A program made the position numbers and the translations under genes. DNA of 52,815 nucleotides from Acinetobacter sp. (GTDB lineage Bacteria; Pseudomonadota; Gammaproteobacteria; Pseudomonadales; Moraxellaceae): assembly GCA_031277915.1 (NCBI GenBank), contig JAITLL010000038.1, positions 1-52,815 of the forward strand, in the 5' to 3' direction. Below the pieces are notes generated by a model that saw only the letters and a list, made by a program, of their open reading frames with translations, had not been told where the DNA came from and did not search any database. Of this stretch, positions 51,401 through 52,815 are shown in pieces. Numbering within the stretch: position 1 is the stretch's first letter; each line of letters begins with the position of its first letter.

Positions 51401-52815
51401 GCATCTTTCACCGCACCCACTGCGAGTGCAGCATCTAAATAAGCATTACGGACTCCAACCTCTACACTCGTTTTTTCATTTTTTGTTGTTTTTTCTGTGA
51501 TGGTTTTATTTTCATAACCACCAATATTAAGTTCTCCTCGACCATGGTCTATCGTAGTATCGCCTGTTGCCTTAATATTCTGTCCTAGAATATCAACGCC
51601 TTCAGCCCCATTAATACTTAGGTTATCTGTATTAATGCTACCCGCCTTACGAGTCGTTTCAGTCACCGTTAAAGTATTTTTATCTTTTTCAGAAACAAAA
51701 CCGCCTAAACGAATACTGTCCTTATTCAACTTAGCTCCTAAACCTTCTATGGTTTCAGTGCTATGGCTACTGCTTTCGATATTTTGCTCTTCCGCAGCAT
51801 TTAATGTCACTTTTTGACCTGATAGTGCAACATTTTTCGCCGTCAGATCTGCGCTAGTTAATGTGGTTTGCCCAGATGAACCAACCGCAATATTTGCTGC
51901 ATTTAGACTCGAACCTGTTTGACGAATCTGTTCTGTTCTTTGACTATTTGATTCACCCACAGTAATTTTCTTATCAAGTTTAAGTCCTGGGGCCAAAGCC
52001 TCTAAACCCGACATTCCTACTGCAAGACCTTTTACAAGTTCTTTAGCAATACCTCGGTACCCTTTTTGCTGCTCATCCCACTGTTGGTCGTGAGTTTCTA
52101 AGGTAGATAAGGTCACATTTTCAGGCATCACGGAACCATCAGCAGCTTTTAATGTTCCATCTGCCTGACGTTGCATCAGGGTATTACCGACATAAATACT
52201 TTGCCCAGCCTGAACATCATTCGCTTGGAGCTCAATATTCTTACCAGCATTTATATCAACCGTATTGCCTGCTTTTAAAGTTGTTTGGGCAACTTCTTGG
52301 TCGATATAACCAGATTGTCGATTGTTATAAGTGGCTGCATTCTTTTTCGAAGAAGTCGCACTTGAGCTCTTCTCATCGACTGCTGAAAGTAGATTGACAT
52401 CACCTTGCTCTGCGTGAATCTGAATATTATTTCCAGCATTAGCTTGTACATGAGTAGCGCTAATATTGCCTTGCTGGCTATTGATAATTATATTCTGGCC
52501 GGCATTAAGCTGATTTGCCTGTGAAACTGTTTCATGAGCATTATAGGTAGAAGATTTTTTACCCCCAAATGATCCTTTCCACGAGGCTTGACTATCTACA
52601 GAACTTTGCTTTAATCCGTTATCCAGCTGAATATCTTTTTGCGCGAGTAATTCAATATTTCCTGCCTGACTAGAAAGCTGGACTGCTTTACCACTAATAT
52701 TTTGCCCTTGAACAATGAGCGAACCGACACTCGAAATCTGACTACCCACATCCTGCATTTTCTGGCTGCTTGAGTGATTCCGGGCGTCTTGATAGGTGTT
52801 AAGCTGATACCCCGT
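48484..52815 (-). CDS. cdiA: CdiA, contact-dependent inhibition exoprotein (5' end outside window)
   Basis: At least 1443 codons; the frame runs through the window edge, so the TPS export domain and receptor-binding part are not seen. The visible part holds filamentous-haemagglutinin-like repeats (AGNIELLAQKDIQL, GQNIIINSQQGNISA, AGNNIQIHAEQG, AGKNIELQANDVQ), a Ser/Gly/Asn-rich stretch (GGSIGAGFGSSGISNVSASY) and a pre-toxin part with HEIAHGQGISNE (49681-49716), a zincin-like motif. The last 110 residues form a DNA/RNA non-specific endonuclease domain (Endonuclea_NS_2 type): DDHGGHLIASMFNGPGEG, split here by the His at GGH, and NLVPMNAKFN with the metal-binding Asn. The toxin enters target cells; cdiI protects the producer. 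Confidence 0.9.
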   Translation of the reverse strand, partial: TGYQLNTYQDARNHSSSQKMQDVGSQISSVGSLIVQGQNISGKAVQLSSQAGNIELLAQKDIQLDNGLKQSSVDSQASWKGSFGGKKSSTYNAHETVSQANQLNAGQNIIINSQQGNISATHVQANAGNNIQIHAEQGDVNLLSAVDEKSSSATSSKKNAATYNNRQSGYIDQEVAQTTLKAGNTVDINAGKNIELQANDVQAGQSIYVGNTLMQRQADGTLKAADGSVMPENVTLSTLETHDQQWDEQQKGYRGIAKELVKGLAVGMSGLEALAPGLKLDKKITVGESNSQRTEQIRQTGSSLNAANIAVGSSGQTTLTSADLTAKNVALSGQKVTLNAAEEQNIESSSHSTETIEGLGAKLNKDSIRLGGFVSEKDKNTLTVTETTRKAGSINTDNLSINGAEGVDILGQNIKATGDTTIDHGRGELNIGGYENKTITEKTTKNEKTSVEVGVRNAYLDAALAVGAVKDAASALKDAKDAYSQAQRDYAAGKLTKDALDDSKTNVAMATANLASAQIAVGASAAAAAASSATYGFTIGANGERIETTTNSNQTQGHWQGSNLDLNNLTLKSEDQNANIQGSRLSATGTTTFNGTKDLNVTAGTEHSSQESSSKTNNQSISYSSGGSGSASIGKQTSQSQSESLTHVNSEVALNRTEGQLNKLNIQGGEVSIADRGNLQVNQIHVESLQDTAKSSNSSKGGSIGAGFGSSGISNVSASYNQSKGSSDSAWVNNTSKLLIGNAQNTADLNAMGVKQVTNIGGVIANATKNADGTLTDHKGLNYSGALELKDLQDHNYNSSRGLNVSTTIGKTTQEKDGEKGKYPNGSTTVGLQSNGQETEQLTKATMGLGIVTGAPTATNRDVNSTQEITRDQTTGMLNGSVTVDHRLLSESGRAEIVQQQKDLPQNAEIVGKMTAAGVTSLGVATAALASGDQNLKQAYDTVMNPARTFDFVQKHPEAATVLEQFKNGNYDGLLQMKGSIQLLAQALGQDVDVLTTSITSFLGIKGAYDHQTNTVVLDVNNENRSSIISTTGHEIAHGQGISNETSADLVGQATDWAFESGVKNNQGTIDQYKVQLGDGKDVSTQAQNIAVLEKDNTKALDAISDHGDQIDEKTSYWQDIKHLGCWSQECTVAYQKMDAAQEKAFRLGQAKATTKFMNDIKNLPNVPKEVYDALTKDPMGTMAAIWDGVKNIPGELWQTGKTITKGNLVGNSPADFEKMGNAEMTTVLNAVSSGTVTVAKKGGKIVVEAAKKVKLKADFDPSLNVQTNGFSLPPKTTPEVIELKAGSKGDWNKLANKPESNTIYKFENGYTYKTDANGRVSSVQADLELGKIDRNSYQQKVSGRADRAQDDHGGHLIASMFNGPGEGINLVPMNAKFNGSGGAWYELEKSWKNALESNQSVKVNITPVYSGTSKRPSSFVVEQNVGGKTLPPLRLKNTATGK

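Noticed and set aside
48484-52815. CdiA internal repeats as a CRISPR or satellite array
   Set aside because: The repetition is at protein level (haemagglutinin-type beta-helix units), with varied DNA and no regular spacers.

Overview
The window looks like chromosomal DNA from the Acinetobacter baumannii-calcoaceticus complex. The strongest sign is a complete six-gene Csu pilus operon (csuA/B-A-B-C-D-E) whose predicted proteins match the A. baumannii Csu proteins as I remember them. AT-rich sequence, a PqiABC operon, a GltS symporter and a contact-dependent inhibition (CDI) locus with Acinetobacter-type CdiA fit the same assignment. No tRNA, rRNA, CRISPR array or intact insertion sequence was recognised.

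Layout. 0.1-9.6 kb is mostly ordinary metabolism and envelope upkeep: an aspartate/glutamate racemase, a GNAT acetyltransferase, a pqi lipid-transport operon with PqiA split into two genes, a LysR regulator divergent from a carboxymuconolactone-decarboxylase/tautomerase pair, an SDR, and an Ada-type DNA repair protein whose N-terminal zinc site has decayed. 9.6-13.7 kb is accessory: a TetR gene next to a structured, repeated element carrying a tiny ORF, then an S9 prolyl oligopeptidase that interrupts a metal-dependent hydrolase gene. 14.4-21.7 kb is the csu operon with a divergent TetR gene; between them lie four copies of an operator-like palindrome, and a hairpin separates csuA/B from csuA. 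21.9-30.5 kb holds a DoxX/SDR pair, a Kef-type antiporter, an aldo-keto reductase/SDR/SRPBCC operon with a divergent LysR, and a duplicated LysR tail plus intergenic region around a MoaF-like gene and a secreted cyclase-family protein. 30.5-39.5 kb holds gltS, a PhaC-like alpha/beta hydrolase, and a likely beta-alanine catabolic cluster (permease, mmsA, omega-aminotransferase, divergent LysR). 39.6-40.7 kb repeats the TetR plus structured-element cassette.

40.9-52.8 kb is the most unusual part, the 3' end of a CDI locus read on the minus strand. A large CdiA (5' end outside the window) ends in a DNA/RNA non-specific nuclease-like toxin domain followed by a YezG/DUF600-like immunity gene and a strong terminator. 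Beyond the terminator lies a graveyard or reservoir of displaced toxin/immunity modules: one CdiA C-terminal piece with a possible PD-(D/E)XK toxin plus immunity gene, one EndoU-like toxin plus immunity gene, one VENN-containing piece with a small membrane-protein immunity candidate, one toxin tail with a frameshifted membrane immunity gene, and a solitary immunity-like gene. Two junctions fall within about 30 bases of the preceding immunity gene's stop, and two modules share about 250 bp of pre-toxin DNA, which suggests growth and turnover by homologous recombination.

The two best candidates for under-described biology are the five-module orphan CDI array and the duplicated TetR + structured RNA + mini-ORF cassette, which resembles in outline the C4/Icd/Ash immunity regions of P1/P4-type phages. 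Both assignments rest on reading the sequence and need searches to confirm.
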